Source of the DNA: CALDTK01 sp965215215
GTDB lineage: Bacteria > Bacteroidota > Bacteroidia > Chitinophagales > Saprospiraceae
DNA: 64,000 nucleotides
NCBI GenBank assembly: GCA_965215215.1
Contig: OZ244043.1
Coordinates: forward strand, 1,550,001-1,614,000
Direction: 5' to 3'
The notes under the pieces were generated by a model. It made no database searches. It had not been told where the DNA came from and saw only the letters and a program-made list of their open reading frames with translations. Position numbers and translations under genes: made by a program. Below, piece after piece: positions 33,336-42,298 of the stretch (position 1 is its first letter; each line of letters starts with the position of its first letter).

Positions 33336-34475
33336 TCAGTCAATAAACGGAACTTTTACGACCTCCGCGGCGAGGAGCTTCCCGCCTGCCCGCACGGAGA
33401 CTTCGCTGCCCGGTTTGCGCAGCGCGAAGGGTACGTAGCCGAGGGCGATCGGGTAGCCGAGCGTCGGACTTTGCCCCCCGGAGGTAACCTCGCCGATGGT
33501 GGCCCCCTCGTCGTCGACGATGGGGTAGCCGTGGCGCGCTACGCGCCGGTCGAGGATGCGTAATCCCACGAGTTTTCGCGAAAGCCCGGCTTCTTTTTGC
33601 TCGACGAGGAAATCGCGTCCCACGAAATCTCCCTTATCGAGCTTGACGATCCAGCCGAGCCCCGCTTCGAGGGCGCTGGTGCTGTCGTCGATGTCGTTGC
33701 CGTAGAGCGCGAAGCCCATTTCGAGGCGTAGGGAGTCGCGCGCGCCAAGACCGACGGGGGTAACGCGCGTGTCGCCGTGCCGCACCCCGATCGTGGCACC
33801 GGCCGAGAGGATGGCGTCCCAAACCTTGTCGGCCTGCTCCGCCGGAACGTAGAGCTCGAATCCACCGGCCCCCGTGTACCCGGTAGCGGAGATGATCACG
33901 TTATCGATGCTCGCAAACTGGCCCTTCGCAAACGTGTAGTACGCTAGCTCCCGCAGCTTCACCGTCGTTAGCCACTGAAGCGCGTCGATCGCCTTAGGGC
34001 CCTGCACCGCGATGAGTGCCGTAGCCTCGGAAATGTTGATGAGGCGGCAGCCGAAGGCGTTGTGCCGCTCGAGCCAGCTCCAATCTTTGTCGATGTTGGA
34101 GGCATTGACCACCAGCATGTAGGCGCGCTCACCTTCGGAACAGTTGTTTTCCTCGAGGCGGTACACGAGCAGATCGTCTACGATCCCGCCTTCGGGAGTC
34201 GGGAAGCAGGAGTACTGCGCCTGGCCTATGGCTAGCTTGGAGACATCGTTGCTCGTTACGTACTGGAGCAAGTCGAGCGCCCCGCGGCCGCGCACGATAA
34301 ACTCGCCCATGTGGCTCACGTCGAACATGCCCACGCGGTTGCGTACGGCCTCGTGCTCCTCGCGCAGCGCGCCGTAGGAGATGGGCATATCGTAGCCCGC
34401 GAAGCCCGCCATCTTAGCGTTGGCGGCGAGGTGGTGACGGTGGAGTGGGGTTTTTTTGAGCGTATCGGCGGTCAT
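33336..34475 (-). CDS. gcvT: aminomethyltransferase (glycine cleavage T protein)
   Basis: Glycine cleavage T protein: releases ammonia from the aminomethyl-lipoyl H protein and makes 5,10-methylene-tetrahydrofolate. The 379 residues include KMAGFAGYDMPISYG, GMFDVSHMGEFIVRG, TPEGGIVDDLLVYR, the Asp-bearing folate region, GYTGAGGFELYVP and GARDSLRLEMGFALYG. I start at the ATG 34475 (TADTLKKTPLHRHHLA), which begins family homology; the frame opens four codons earlier at a TTG/ATG. The PPIase gene lies 33 bp upstream on the same strand. gcvH and gcvP are not in the window. Confidence 0.96.
   Translation of the reverse strand: MTADTLKKTPLHRHHLAANAKMAGFAGYDMPISYGALREEHEAVRNRVGMFDVSHMGEFIVRGRGALDLLQYVTSNDVSKLAIGQAQYSCFPTPEGGIVDDLLVYRLEENNCSEGERAYMLVVNASNIDKDWSWLERHNAFGCRLINISEATALIAVQGPKAIDALQWLTTVKLRELAYYTFAKGQFASIDNVIISATGYTGAGGFELYVPAEQADKVWDAILSAGATIGVRHGDTRVTPVGLGARDSLRLEMGFALYGNDIDDSTSALEAGLGWIVKLDKGDFVGRDFLVEQKEAGLSRKLVGLRILDRRVARHGYPIVDDEGATIGEVTSGGQSPTLGYPIALGYVPFALRKPGSEVSVRAGGKLLAAEVVKVPFID
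33572..33585 (+). repeat. GTTTT mini-hairpin, CGC-GAAA-GCC
   Basis: Copy inside gcvT; 2-bp GC stem, outer pair mismatched. Confidence 0.6.
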
Positions 34476-34508
34476 CGCGCAAAACAACAGCCTCCGCGGG
34501 GGAAAAGG

Positions 34509-36533
34509 TTACCGCAGACTCACCCGCATGGCGTCGCCGACCCGGAGTTTGGGGATGACCTCCAGGCCCTCGACAACCCGCCCGAAAACCGTGTAGCGCC
34601 CGTCGAGATGCGGGGTCGGTTGGTGGGTGAAGAAGAACTGCACGCCCTCGGTGTGCCGGCCGGCGCTAGCCATGCCCACGAGCCCCGGCCGGTCGTAGTA
34701 CAGGGGGGGCGTTTCGGTACGGATCGAATAGTCGAGCCCGCCGTAACCGTCCCCGCGCGAGCCGCCGCCCTGGGTAACGAAATCGGGCACCACCCGGTGG
34801 AATAGCTTACCGTTGTAGTAGGAGTTACGGGCCAACTGCACGAAGTTAACCACGGTGCCGGGGACTGCCTCCTCGAACAGGTCGATCACGATGTTCCCGC
34901 GCTCGGTTTGTACGACCACCTCGAGCCCGGGCTGCAGGCTACGGTAGGTGTCCCAGGCGATGGGGTGGTTGTTGTCGGGCGGCCGTAGGCGCGCGGTGTA
35001 GCCGGGCGAGAGGGCGGCGTGCGCCCGTTCGAGCGCGTAAAAGGTTTCGGTGTCGCGGGGCAGGGCGAGCTCGGCCTGGGCGGCGGTCAATACCTCCAGC
35101 TCCGTAAAGGACTCGTCGAATTCTAGTTTCCGCGCGAGCGTGGTGGCGGCAACCGCCTGGAGACCCGCATTCGGGCCCTGCAACGCATCGCGGATGTAAG
35201 CGGCGTACTGGCGGCGCACGTTCGGCCAGCTTCCGCGGAAGTACCGCTCGCTCTCCTCGCGGGCGGCAATCGCGTCGAGGGCTTCGGCCGCGGCGGTGGT
35301 CTCCACCAGGCCGGTGCTCGCCTCGCGGGTGCGCTCCATGAGGTAGCGGTAGTTCCAGGGGTACTCGCCCATGGCGCGGAGGATTTCGGCGCGTTCGTAG
35401 GGCAGGGTGCTCGCGGCAAAACGGCGGCGCAGCTCCCCGTTGATGTAGTTGCGGCTGTCTTTGGCGTAGCCCGGTAGGTGGCGCATGGCCGCGGCGTAGA
35501 GGCGGAGCTGCACGGAGCTCGGTAGGGAGTCTTTGGCCAGGCGCCAGTAGGCGATGGCGTCCTTCGGTGTCCCGTGCTCACGCAGCATCTCGGCGGCGGT
35601 TTCGGCCACCAGTGGCTCGGGGTCGTTGAGGGCCGCGAGCAGGGTCGGCCTCACTTTGAGGTACGGGAGTACGCCGAGGGAGCGGACTAGCTCGACCCTC
35701 GGCAGCACCTCGCGTTCGAGCTGGTACTGAGCGACGAGCGAACCGACCATCCCGCTGTCGGGCGCCTTACCGGCCCCCCGGATCAAGGCCATGCGGACGT
35801 ATTGATCCGACTCACTGCGGATGCTTTCCAGCAAAACCTCCCCCCGGTCACTCAGGTCGAGCTCGGCGCGCTGCAGGTAGTGGGCGGCCATGAGCCGCAC
35901 GGCGCGGGGCCACTTGCCGTCCGTGGCGTAACCGAGCAACAGCTCGGTGCCGGCGGCATTCGTGAAACCGCGCGTCGCGAAGCGGTAAAGTCCGCGGGTT
36001 TGGCCGAGTAGCAGGGCCGTATCGCCGGGCAGGTAGGTCGTCACCGAGCTCAGCGCGGAGATGAGCGAGCTATCGCCCACCTTACCCACGGCCTCGAGGA
36101 TGGCCGCGTTGGCGCGCGTGTACACCCCGGCGGTATCGGCCTGGTCGAAGGCGGCGAGTAGCGAATCTTGCGTCGAAGCCCGACCCTGCTGACCGATGGC
36201 GTAGGCCGCCACGGCGCGCACGTCGGCTACCGGGTCGTGCAGGAGGGTGAGCAGGGGCGGGATCGCATCTTCGTCGATGATCGATCCGAAGGCCCGGGCC
36301 GCCAGGTAGCGCTGGGCCGGATCCGCATTCGCGAGTCGGGGCACTAGACTGTCCGTGAGCAGCTGGTCCTGAAAGTCGTACAGCGCCCGGTGGACGGGGT
36401 CCGTGAAATCGACCTCCACCCGCTCCTCCGGGTCCTCGTAGCTGCCGACGGGCACGCAGGCGCTCCACGCCGGGAGTACCGCCACCACGAGTACTGCCGC
36501 CACGCAGGTAAGGAAGTTTGCCCGCGTCGGCAA
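34509..36533 (-). CDS. HEAT-repeat cyclophilin-type PPIase lipoprotein
   Basis: A 674-residue envelope protein: lipobox-like LPAWSAC near the N-terminus, alpha-helical HEAT-type repeats over about 60-500 (DEDAIPPLLTLLHDPVADVRAVAAYAIG is one), and a cyclophilin domain at about 515-674. The PPIase part carries the catalytic FHRV and FVTQGG motifs (LFHRVVPDFVTQGG) and QFFFTHQPTPHLDGRYTVFGRV; the Trp usually found next to HLDG is a Pro/Thr stretch here, which would lower cyclosporin binding. Start is TTG 36533, abutting the stop of PorW/SprE; a GTG ten codons later (36503) is possible. Direct coupling to PorW/SprE suggests folding help for secretion. Confidence 0.88.
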   Translation of the reverse strand: MPTRANFLTCVAAVLVVAVLPAWSACVPVGSYEDPEERVEVDFTDPVHRALYDFQDQLLTDSLVPRLANADPAQRYLAARAFGSIIDEDAIPPLLTLLHDPVADVRAVAAYAIGQQGRASTQDSLLAAFDQADTAGVYTRANAAILEAVGKVGDSSLISALSSVTTYLPGDTALLLGQTRGLYRFATRGFTNAAGTELLLGYATDGKWPRAVRLMAAHYLQRAELDLSDRGEVLLESIRSESDQYVRMALIRGAGKAPDSGMVGSLVAQYQLEREVLPRVELVRSLGVLPYLKVRPTLLAALNDPEPLVAETAAEMLREHGTPKDAIAYWRLAKDSLPSSVQLRLYAAAMRHLPGYAKDSRNYINGELRRRFAASTLPYERAEILRAMGEYPWNYRYLMERTREASTGLVETTAAAEALDAIAAREESERYFRGSWPNVRRQYAAYIRDALQGPNAGLQAVAATTLARKLEFDESFTELEVLTAAQAELALPRDTETFYALERAHAALSPGYTARLRPPDNNHPIAWDTYRSLQPGLEVVVQTERGNIVIDLFEEAVPGTVVNFVQLARNSYYNGKLFHRVVPDFVTQGGGSRGDGYGGLDYSIRTETPPLYYDRPGLVGMASAGRHTEGVQFFFTHQPTPHLDGRYTVFGRVVEGLEVIPKLRVGDAMRVSLR
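35409..35422 (-). repeat. GTTTT mini-hairpin, GC-CGCGA-GC
   Basis: Copy in the HEAT-PPIase gene; looser form with a 5-nt loop. Confidence 0.4.
35823..35837 (-). repeat. GTTTT mini-hairpin, GCT-GGAA-AGC
   Basis: Copy in the HEAT-PPIase gene with a stem (GCT/AGC) not seen elsewhere, which is compensatory evidence for pairing. Confidence 0.65.
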
Positions 36534-39500
36534 CTAGAGGTAATTATCGTTGAAGTACCGCTGGTACACCTCGAGGTTCTTCTGCCGCAGCACCACCCGG
36601 TAGTTGGCTTGCGAGATGACGAGCGCTTCGAACTGGATGCCATCCATGAACTCCGCGTTGCGCTGCTGCACGTCCCGGTAGTAAGCGAGTGCGCCGGCCT
36701 GGTCGGAGAAGCGCCGGACCACGAGTACGGGGGTGGTTTCTCCCTCGGCCACCATCATGACGTCGCTGAGCGAGAGTTTATCGAGGCGGTGGTGCTCCGT
36801 GTTGAAATCGGCCGCACTCGCCTTGGCGGTCGCACGGTTGACCGCTTTCGGCAAAACGGCGAGGAAGTAGTGCTGTTTGTCGGGCGCCATCTCGAACGGC
36901 GACTCCGACTCGCCCCCGGCGCCCTCCTCGCCGCTCGCCACGGCGGCCTTGTCGATGGCGCTGGTCGCACCCTCGCGTTCGCCCAGCAGCAAGAGCATCT
37001 CCTTGGCGCGGGTGGCCTCCTCGCTGGAGGGGTATTTGGCGACGACCTCGCGCAGGGCACCCACGTAGGCATCGCGTCCGTCGCGTTTGCCGGTCACCAT
37101 GGCGTTGAGTAGCCCGAAGCGGGGTTGGAGCGTGTTGTCGGGACCGAACCTCGTCTCCACGTCGGCGAGTTCCGTAGTGGCCCGACCGAGGTTGCCCGCT
37201 TTGTAGTTCGCGTAGGCGTTGTCGTAGTAGGCGACGAGCTTGGCCGCGGCCCGACCTTCCTTCTCGCTGTACTCCGGATCGGTGAGGTTCAGGGCGAATT
37301 TGCTCTCCGGATGTTTCTCCCGTAGCTGCCGGCGGACCGCGGTGGCGTCGCTGTCGCGCTGTAGGTCGTCGAGCGCGAGGGCCTGCAGGTAGAGTCCCTC
37401 GGCGGCGTAGTCGCTGTTCGGATACCGGCGCGCGAGCTCGGCCAGGGCTTCCTCGGCGCGCTTGGGGTTGTCGAGCTTCTCGCGGAAGAGGCGGCCGAGC
37501 TCGAGGAGCGCCGTTTGGATCTGTAGGTGGGAAGCCGCCCGCGAGACGGAGTCGGTGGGCACGTCGGCGAGCACGGCCTCCACGTCTTCGTCGGTGATCG
37601 CGTCCGGGCTCGCGGCGTCGATGATGGCGTCGAGCCGGTCGGCCGCTTCGCGCTCGTCGATGGTACGCCAGTCGTCCACGAGCTTCCGGCTGCCCCACTC
37701 GCGCTCGAACTCCTTGGCGCTGCGCCGGAGGCCTTTGTCGTCGTAGGCGAAGAAGGCCGACTCGGAAGCGGCGAGGCCATCGCCGGAGTTGCCACCGGCC
37801 GGACCGATGCTGCCGCGGGTACGGACGGGCAGGGAGGGGCCCGCGGCGCTGGGGGTCGAGACCGAGGCCCGGCTCGCGGCGATGGCGGCGGCGATCTCGG
37901 CCTCCCGGCGCTCCTTCTCGAGGCGGGCCGCCAGTTCGCGTTGTTCGGCGGGCGGCAGGTCGGCGATAGCGAGCAGGCTGTCCTGCAGCTCGACGGTCTG
38001 CAGGGCTTCGGCCACCGGGCGGAGGTTGTCGCGGTACAGTTCGAGCTCGGCGTAGCGCGAGCTCTCGCGGGGCAGTACCTGCAGCGTTGAATCGTAGTAC
38101 GCGCTCGCGAACACGTAGTTCTCGTCCTGGAGGTAGAGCGTAGCCAGTTTCTCGTAGGAGAGGGCCGCTTGCGCGGCGTTGCCCCCCCGGGCGGCGAGCG
38201 ACTGGTTGAGGTAACCGATCCCCTCGTCGCGATCGCCGCTCTCGAGCGCGATCACGGCCATGGCGTAGTAGATCTGGTCGCGCTGGTCGCCGTTCTTCTC
38301 CTCGCGCGCCATCTTGCGCAGCGCGCGCAGCGCCGTGCCGGCCTCCTCGTTCCCGCTCCGGTAGCCGAGGGTAACCATGTTGAGCGTGGAGTTGAAGGCC
38401 AGCTGGAAGTCGGGCTTCAGCTTCACCACCTGTTTGTAGTCGGCGTAGGCGTTCCTACTGTCCCCCATGCGCTCGTGCACCTGCCCGAGGATGTAGGTGT
38501 AGCGCGCGCGTTTGGCGCGCGACTTCTCCGTGGCTACGGCATCGCGCAGGTAGGCGGCGGCTCCCACGAGGTCACCTTTTCGGAGGTAGAGGTCGGCGTA
38601 GGCGGCCGGCAGGGCGCGGCGCACGTGCTTGAACGTGCCGCCGCTGCGGGAGAGCTGTCCGAGGACGCGTTCCGCGTCGATGAACTTCTCGCGCATGGCG
38701 TAGGTCCGGGCGAGCCAGTAGTTGAGGTCCTGCAGGGCCGTTTCGTGACGGAAGAGGCCGTGGGGTGGCATCTCGTCGTCGTTGACGGCCGCCTCGGGGC
38801 GGCCGTCGTCCTCGGGTGCCGTGTCGGCGGCGGCGGCGGCGCCGGGGGCGGCGGCGGGGGCGCCGGGGGCGGCGGCGGGGGCGGCCTCCGACTCGGCAAC
38901 GGCCCCCGTAGCCCCGGCTGCGTCGCGCTCGGTGCGGGCCTGCTCCTTGGCGGCCGCTTTCTCCTCGGCCAGGCGGGCCTCCCGCTGCTCGCGGGCCATC
39001 TCCGCCCGGGATTTAGGCTTTCCCTTCTTGGCCTTCTCCTTGATCGCGGCGTTGGCCTCCTTACGCTTTTTTTCGGCCTCTTTGGCCGCCTCCTTCGCTC
39101 GTTTGGCCTCCTCCTTGGTCTCGGGACTGGGCGAATCGGGGCCGGTTTTGCCGGAAGGCGACTTTCGCCTCGACTTGTCTTCGGATCTGGCCTTCGACCT
39201 GGATTTAGAAGTTGCCCCCCGCTTGCGACGTGATTTCGGGCGACTCGATTTACGGCGCGGCGGCGGAGCGCGGCGGCTCCGCGGCTGTTCGCCATTCGCC
39301 CGGGCGGCTTTATCCGCCTCCTTACCGTCGGCGATTTTCTGCTTTTCTATGCGGCGCAGCCGGGCCGTTTCGTTTTCCGGATCGAACTCCTTGACGGCGA
39401 AGGCGAAGGTCTGCTCGGCGGTTTCGTACTCGCCTTTGAGCAACTGCGCCTTGCCGAGGATCAGGTAGCTGTCGTCGTCGTAGGAGCTGGGTCGGTGGAT

Positions 39501-39830
39501 GTTGACGACCACGGAGACCTTCTCCATCGCCTGATCCAGTCCACCGGACGCCCCCCCGCCCCCTTCGGCGGCGGTGTACGCGGGGAAGATGGGGAGGATC
39601 TTGTTGTAGTTCTCCTGACGCCCCTCGATACGCTGTAGCTCGGCTTCCTCGACCAGTACCTCGGCGTTGAAGAAGCCGTTGTAGTGCGCGGTGAAGTTGT
39701 GGTAGGCTTGGGCCACGCGACCGCGCTCGCCGAAGCGACGCCCCGAGCCGCAGGCGGTGAGGGCCACAACGATGACCCCGAGCGCGAGCAGGGCCAGCGG
39801 TCGGGCGAGTCGAGAGGAAAGTCGTAGCAT
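36534..39830 (-). CDS. porW: T9SS periplasmic lipoprotein PorW/SprE-like
   Basis: A 1098-residue TPR lipoprotein. Lipobox VVALTAC near residue 27, then VAQAYHNFTAHYNGFFNAEVLVEEAE, the family's characteristic start. TPR units follow: IHRPSSYDDDSYLILGKAQLLKGEYETAEQTF and several between about 380 and 950. The C-terminal 120 residues (KQHYFLAVLPKAVNRA to FNDNYL) are also characteristic. PorW/SprE is needed for type IX secretion and gliding in Porphyromonas/Flavobacterium. Between TPRs lies an unusual insertion of about 170 residues (about 170-340), first Lys/Arg/Ser-rich, then Glu/Lys helical, then Ala/Pro-rich. I start at ATG 39830 because the lipobox is then correctly placed. Confidence 0.85.
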   Translation of the reverse strand: MLRLSSRLARPLALLALGVIVVALTACGSGRRFGERGRVAQAYHNFTAHYNGFFNAEVLVEEAELQRIEGRQENYNKILPIFPAYTAAEGGGGASGGLDQAMEKVSVVVNIHRPSSYDDDSYLILGKAQLLKGEYETAEQTFAFAVKEFDPENETARLRRIEKQKIADGKEADKAARANGEQPRSRRAPPPRRKSSRPKSRRKRGATSKSRSKARSEDKSRRKSPSGKTGPDSPSPETKEEAKRAKEAAKEAEKKRKEANAAIKEKAKKGKPKSRAEMAREQREARLAEEKAAAKEQARTERDAAGATGAVAESEAAPAAAPGAPAAAPGAAAAADTAPEDDGRPEAAVNDDEMPPHGLFRHETALQDLNYWLARTYAMREKFIDAERVLGQLSRSGGTFKHVRRALPAAYADLYLRKGDLVGAAAYLRDAVATEKSRAKRARYTYILGQVHERMGDSRNAYADYKQVVKLKPDFQLAFNSTLNMVTLGYRSGNEEAGTALRALRKMAREEKNGDQRDQIYYAMAVIALESGDRDEGIGYLNQSLAARGGNAAQAALSYEKLATLYLQDENYVFASAYYDSTLQVLPRESSRYAELELYRDNLRPVAEALQTVELQDSLLAIADLPPAEQRELAARLEKERREAEIAAAIAASRASVSTPSAAGPSLPVRTRGSIGPAGGNSGDGLAASESAFFAYDDKGLRRSAKEFEREWGSRKLVDDWRTIDEREAADRLDAIIDAASPDAITDEDVEAVLADVPTDSVSRAASHLQIQTALLELGRLFREKLDNPKRAEEALAELARRYPNSDYAAEGLYLQALALDDLQRDSDATAVRRQLREKHPESKFALNLTDPEYSEKEGRAAAKLVAYYDNAYANYKAGNLGRATTELADVETRFGPDNTLQPRFGLLNAMVTGKRDGRDAYVGALREVVAKYPSSEEATRAKEMLLLLGEREGATSAIDKAAVASGEEGAGGESESPFEMAPDKQHYFLAVLPKAVNRATAKASAADFNTEHHRLDKLSLSDVMMVAEGETTPVLVVRRFSDQAGALAYYRDVQQRNAEFMDGIQFEALVISQANYRVVLRQKNLEVYQRYFNDNYL
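36844..36857 (-). repeat. GTTTT mini-hairpin, GC-CGAAA-GC
   Basis: Copy in the porW-like gene; variant whose loop is 5 nt. Confidence 0.55.
38838..38883. repeat. GC-rich Ala/Pro-coding direct repeat
   Basis: Near-perfect repeats of about 18 bp (cgccgggggcggcggcggggg units) encode the alternating Ala/Pro/Gly tail of the PorW insertion (APAAAPGAPAAAPGAA). Prone to slippage. Confidence 0.65.
39145..39159 (+). repeat. GTTTT mini-hairpin, GCC-GGAA-GGC
   Basis: Copy within the basic insertion of the porW-like gene. Confidence 0.8.
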
Positions 39831-39973
39831 ATCCTGGCAGCTTATATCGAGGGCGCGCACACGAAGTTGCACCGAACCGCTCGTACCGGGGCGGCTACTA
39901 CAACACCCCGGGCCGGAGGTGTAGTATCGGCGGGGCATACCCTTTCTCCCGCGATTTGCGTAAAGCCTGCGGT

Positions 39974-40831
39974 ATGGCAACCAAGTGGCAGCTCGTTCGC
40001 GCCCGGCTCGCTGAGCCCTACCGCGTTACCGTCCAGAAGGAGGAAACCTTCGAGGCCACGGGCACCTACCAGGTCAATTACGCCAACCTGCTTTTCCTCG
40101 GGCTCACCGCGCTCGGGGTGGTGGCCCTGCTCACCTTCGCGCTCGTGGCCCTGACGCCCCTGCGCCGCCTGGTGCCCGGCTACGGGGTGGCCGACGAGCG
40201 CGCCGAGGTGATCGCGCTCAACAACGCGCTGCGCGAGATACAAAAGCGGGTAAACGCGCAGGAGGCGTACACCGCGAACGTGCGCGACGTGCTGGTGGGA
40301 GACATCGAGCCGCCCGAGGTGGAAGACGTGGAGATGGGCAGCTTTCCCGACAGCGCGCTCAACGTAGACCGGATCCCGGAAGACGAGCGCCTGCGCGCGG
40401 ACGTGAGCGCCTCGGCGAGGCGCACGGACGCTGAGGTAGCGGGCGACCTCGACCTGGAAAATATAGACTTCTCCGCGCCGCTGGAGGGCTCGATCTCGTC
40501 TACGTTCGACCCGGCGGATCGGCACTTCGGCATCGACGTAACCGCACCCGCGGAGACCGAGGTGCGCGCGGTACTGGACGGCTACGTGGTCTCCGCGGAT
40601 TTTACGCGGGCCACCGGCAACGTCATCGCGCTCCAACACGCCGGCAACCTGATCACGCTCTACAAGCACAACGCGAGCCTGCTCAAGCGCATCGGCGACC
40701 ACGTGAGCGCCGGCGACCCCATCGCGATCGTGGGCAATACGGGTACGCGCACCGACGGGCCGCACCTCCACTTCGAGATCTGGCACCGCGGACGCCCGGT
40801 GGATCCCGTGGCTTTCGTGCCGTTCGACTAG
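39974..40831 (+). CDS. M23 peptidase-domain membrane protein
   Basis: A 285-residue protein with one N-terminal membrane anchor (about 40-65, YANLLFLGLTALGVVALLTFALVAL), a coiled-coil stalk (about 75-105) and a C-terminal M23/LytM domain: RHFGIDVTAPAETEVRAV carries the first zinc ligands (H-x3-D) and TDGPHLHFEIW the H-x-H. It fits a peptidoglycan hydrolase or a divisome/elongasome regulator of the EnvC/MepM type. ATG 39974 is preferred over a TTG six codons upstream. It diverges from the porW-like gene across 143 bp. Confidence 0.88.
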   Translation: MATKWQLVRARLAEPYRVTVQKEETFEATGTYQVNYANLLFLGLTALGVVALLTFALVALTPLRRLVPGYGVADERAEVIALNNALREIQKRVNAQEAYTANVRDVLVGDIEPPEVEDVEMGSFPDSALNVDRIPEDERLRADVSASARRTDAEVAGDLDLENIDFSAPLEGSISSTFDPADRHFGIDVTAPAETEVRAVLDGYVVSADFTRATGNVIALQHAGNLITLYKHNASLLKRIGDHVSAGDPIAIVGNTGTRTDGPHLHFEIWHRGRPVDPVAFVPFD

Positions 40832-40843
40832 CCGGACAACGTT

Positions 40844-40851
40844 TACTTTGC
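40844..40851 (+). promoter_or_regulatory. -7 box before the HAD gene
   Basis: TACTTTGC, about 55 nt before the ATG at 40906. Confidence 0.35.
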
Positions 40852-40905
40852 GGTCCGCCCGCCCCCAAATGCCTCCTCCTTTTTCCCGCGCAGCGACATT
40901 TACTT

Positions 40906-41334
40906 ATGCCCGACAAGCAAGCCCTCAACTCCGCCTTCAACGAGAAGGGCGAAACCATCAGCCCGGTTTTGCCGGAAGGCGTTAAGAATTTCCTGGTCGA
41001 CATAGACGGCACGGTGTGCGACGACGTGCCCAACGAGGAGCCGGAGCGCATGGCCACCGTACTGCCCTACCCCGATGCGCTCGAGATGGTGAACAAGTGG
41101 TACGACGACGGCCATTACATCACCTTTTTTACGAGTCGCACCAACGAGCACCGCGCCGTGACCACCGAGTGGCTCGACAGGCACGACTTCAAGTACCACG
41201 GCCTGCTGATGGACAAGCCCCGCGGCGGCAACTACCACTGGATCGACAACCACATCGTGAAGGCCACCCGCTACAAGGGTCGCTTCACCGATTTGGTGGT
41301 CGAATCCAAGGAGATCGAGGTCTTCAAGAGCTAG
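40906..41334 (+). CDS. HAD superfamily hydrolase
   Basis: A 142-residue small HAD protein. Motif I is NFLVDIDGTVCDD (DxDGT), motif II is in FTSRTNE, and the Lys/Asp pair lies in MDKPRGGNYHWIDNH. No cap domain fits this length. In Bacteroidota such proteins are often labelled as phosphoheptose-related, but the sequence gives no direct substrate evidence. Its stop codon overlaps that of the convergent epimerase gene (CTAG). The mini-hairpin at 40966-40980 encodes VLPEG in it. Confidence 0.88.
   Translation: MPDKQALNSAFNEKGETISPVLPEGVKNFLVDIDGTVCDDVPNEEPERMATVLPYPDALEMVNKWYDDGHYITFFTSRTNEHRAVTTEWLDRHDFKYHGLLMDKPRGGNYHWIDNHIVKATRYKGRFTDLVVESKEIEVFKS
40966..40980 (+). repeat. GTTTT mini-hairpin, GCC-GGAA-GGC
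   Basis: Copy inside the HAD gene. Confidence 0.8.
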
Positions 41335-42242
41335 GCGAGCAAGTTCTCCAAGGCCGGCACGAGCGACGGATACGAGAAGTCGAAGCGCAGCTCGTCGATC
41401 AATTTCACCGCGCTCACCCGTGCGGAGTCGAGGATGGTGTGGCTCATCTCACCGAGGGCCAGCTCGAGTGCCACCTTGGGTACCGGGAGCGTGAGTGCGG
41501 GCGTGGAGACCGCTTTCGCTAAACCGTGAGCCAGGGTGCGGTTGCGCACGGGCAGCGGCGAGACGGCGTTGATCGGCCCCGCGTAACGTTCGTCGTCGAC
41601 GGCGGCGATGTAGACCCGGCACAGGTCGTCGAGGTGGATCCAGGAGTACCACTGTTCGCCGGTGCCGAAGTACCCCGACACGCCGAGGCGGGTGGGCAGG
41701 AGCATCTTCTGGAGGGCACCCCCGTGGGCGGCCAGCGCGATGCCGGTACGAACGAGCGCGGTACGCAGCGAGGTCGCTCCGGCGAGTTGGGTCACGGATT
41801 CCTCCCAGGCGACTACCGACGCCGAGAGAAATCCATCCCCCGGCGCGTCGCCCTCGCTCACCCAAGCATCCCCCCGGTCGCCGTAGTACCCGATGGCGGA
41901 GGCGCTAATGTAGGCCCGCACGCCGGGGCCGCTTTCCTGAATCGCGCTCGAGAGTAGATCGGTGGACACCGTCCGACTCGAGATGATGGCGGCCTTGCGG
42001 TCGTCCGTCCAACGTCGGTCGGCGATGCCCGCGCCGGCGAGGTTGATCACGTGGGTTACGTCCCGGAGGGCCGCCGGGTCGAGGTAGTGGCGCTTCGTAT
42101 CCCACGCGAAGGCACGAAACTTAGCGATTTGGGCGGGGGACCGGCTCAGGAGTCGGACCTCGTCGCCGCGGGCGGTGAGCAACTCGGCGAGCCGCGTGCC
42201 GACGAGTCCAGAACCGCCACCGATCAGTACCGTGTTTGCCAT
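41331..42242 (-). CDS. TIGR01777 family epimerase/SDR-like protein
   Basis: A 303-residue protein of the YfcH/TIGR01777 extended-SDR group: NAD(P) turn VLIGGGSGLVGTRLAELL, VINLAGAGIADRRWTDDRK, ISASAIGYYGDRG (the Tyr of the SDR core) and the family's YFGTGEQWYSWIHLDDLC. Substrate unknown; nucleotide-sugar epimerisation is the usual guess. Start ATG 42242 has a -7-like TAAGTTGA box 4 nt upstream. It overlaps the HAD gene by 4 nt at the stop codons. Confidence 0.92.
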   Translation of the reverse strand: MANTVLIGGGSGLVGTRLAELLTARGDEVRLLSRSPAQIAKFRAFAWDTKRHYLDPAALRDVTHVINLAGAGIADRRWTDDRKAAIISSRTVSTDLLSSAIQESGPGVRAYISASAIGYYGDRGDAWVSEGDAPGDGFLSASVVAWEESVTQLAGATSLRTALVRTGIALAAHGGALQKMLLPTRLGVSGYFGTGEQWYSWIHLDDLCRVYIAAVDDERYAGPINAVSPLPVRNRTLAHGLAKAVSTPALTLPVPKVALELALGEMSHTILDSARVSAVKLIDELRFDFSYPSLVPALENLLA

Positions 42243-42246
42243 GCGC

Positions 42247-42254
42247 TCAACTTA
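42247..42254 (-). promoter_or_regulatory. -7-like box of the epimerase gene
   Basis: TAAGTTGA on the minus strand, 4 nt before the ATG. Confidence 0.3.
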
Positions 42255-42298
42255 CGCCCGGGACCGGGCAAGCGTCGGGCGCGCGGGGCCACGCGAGC

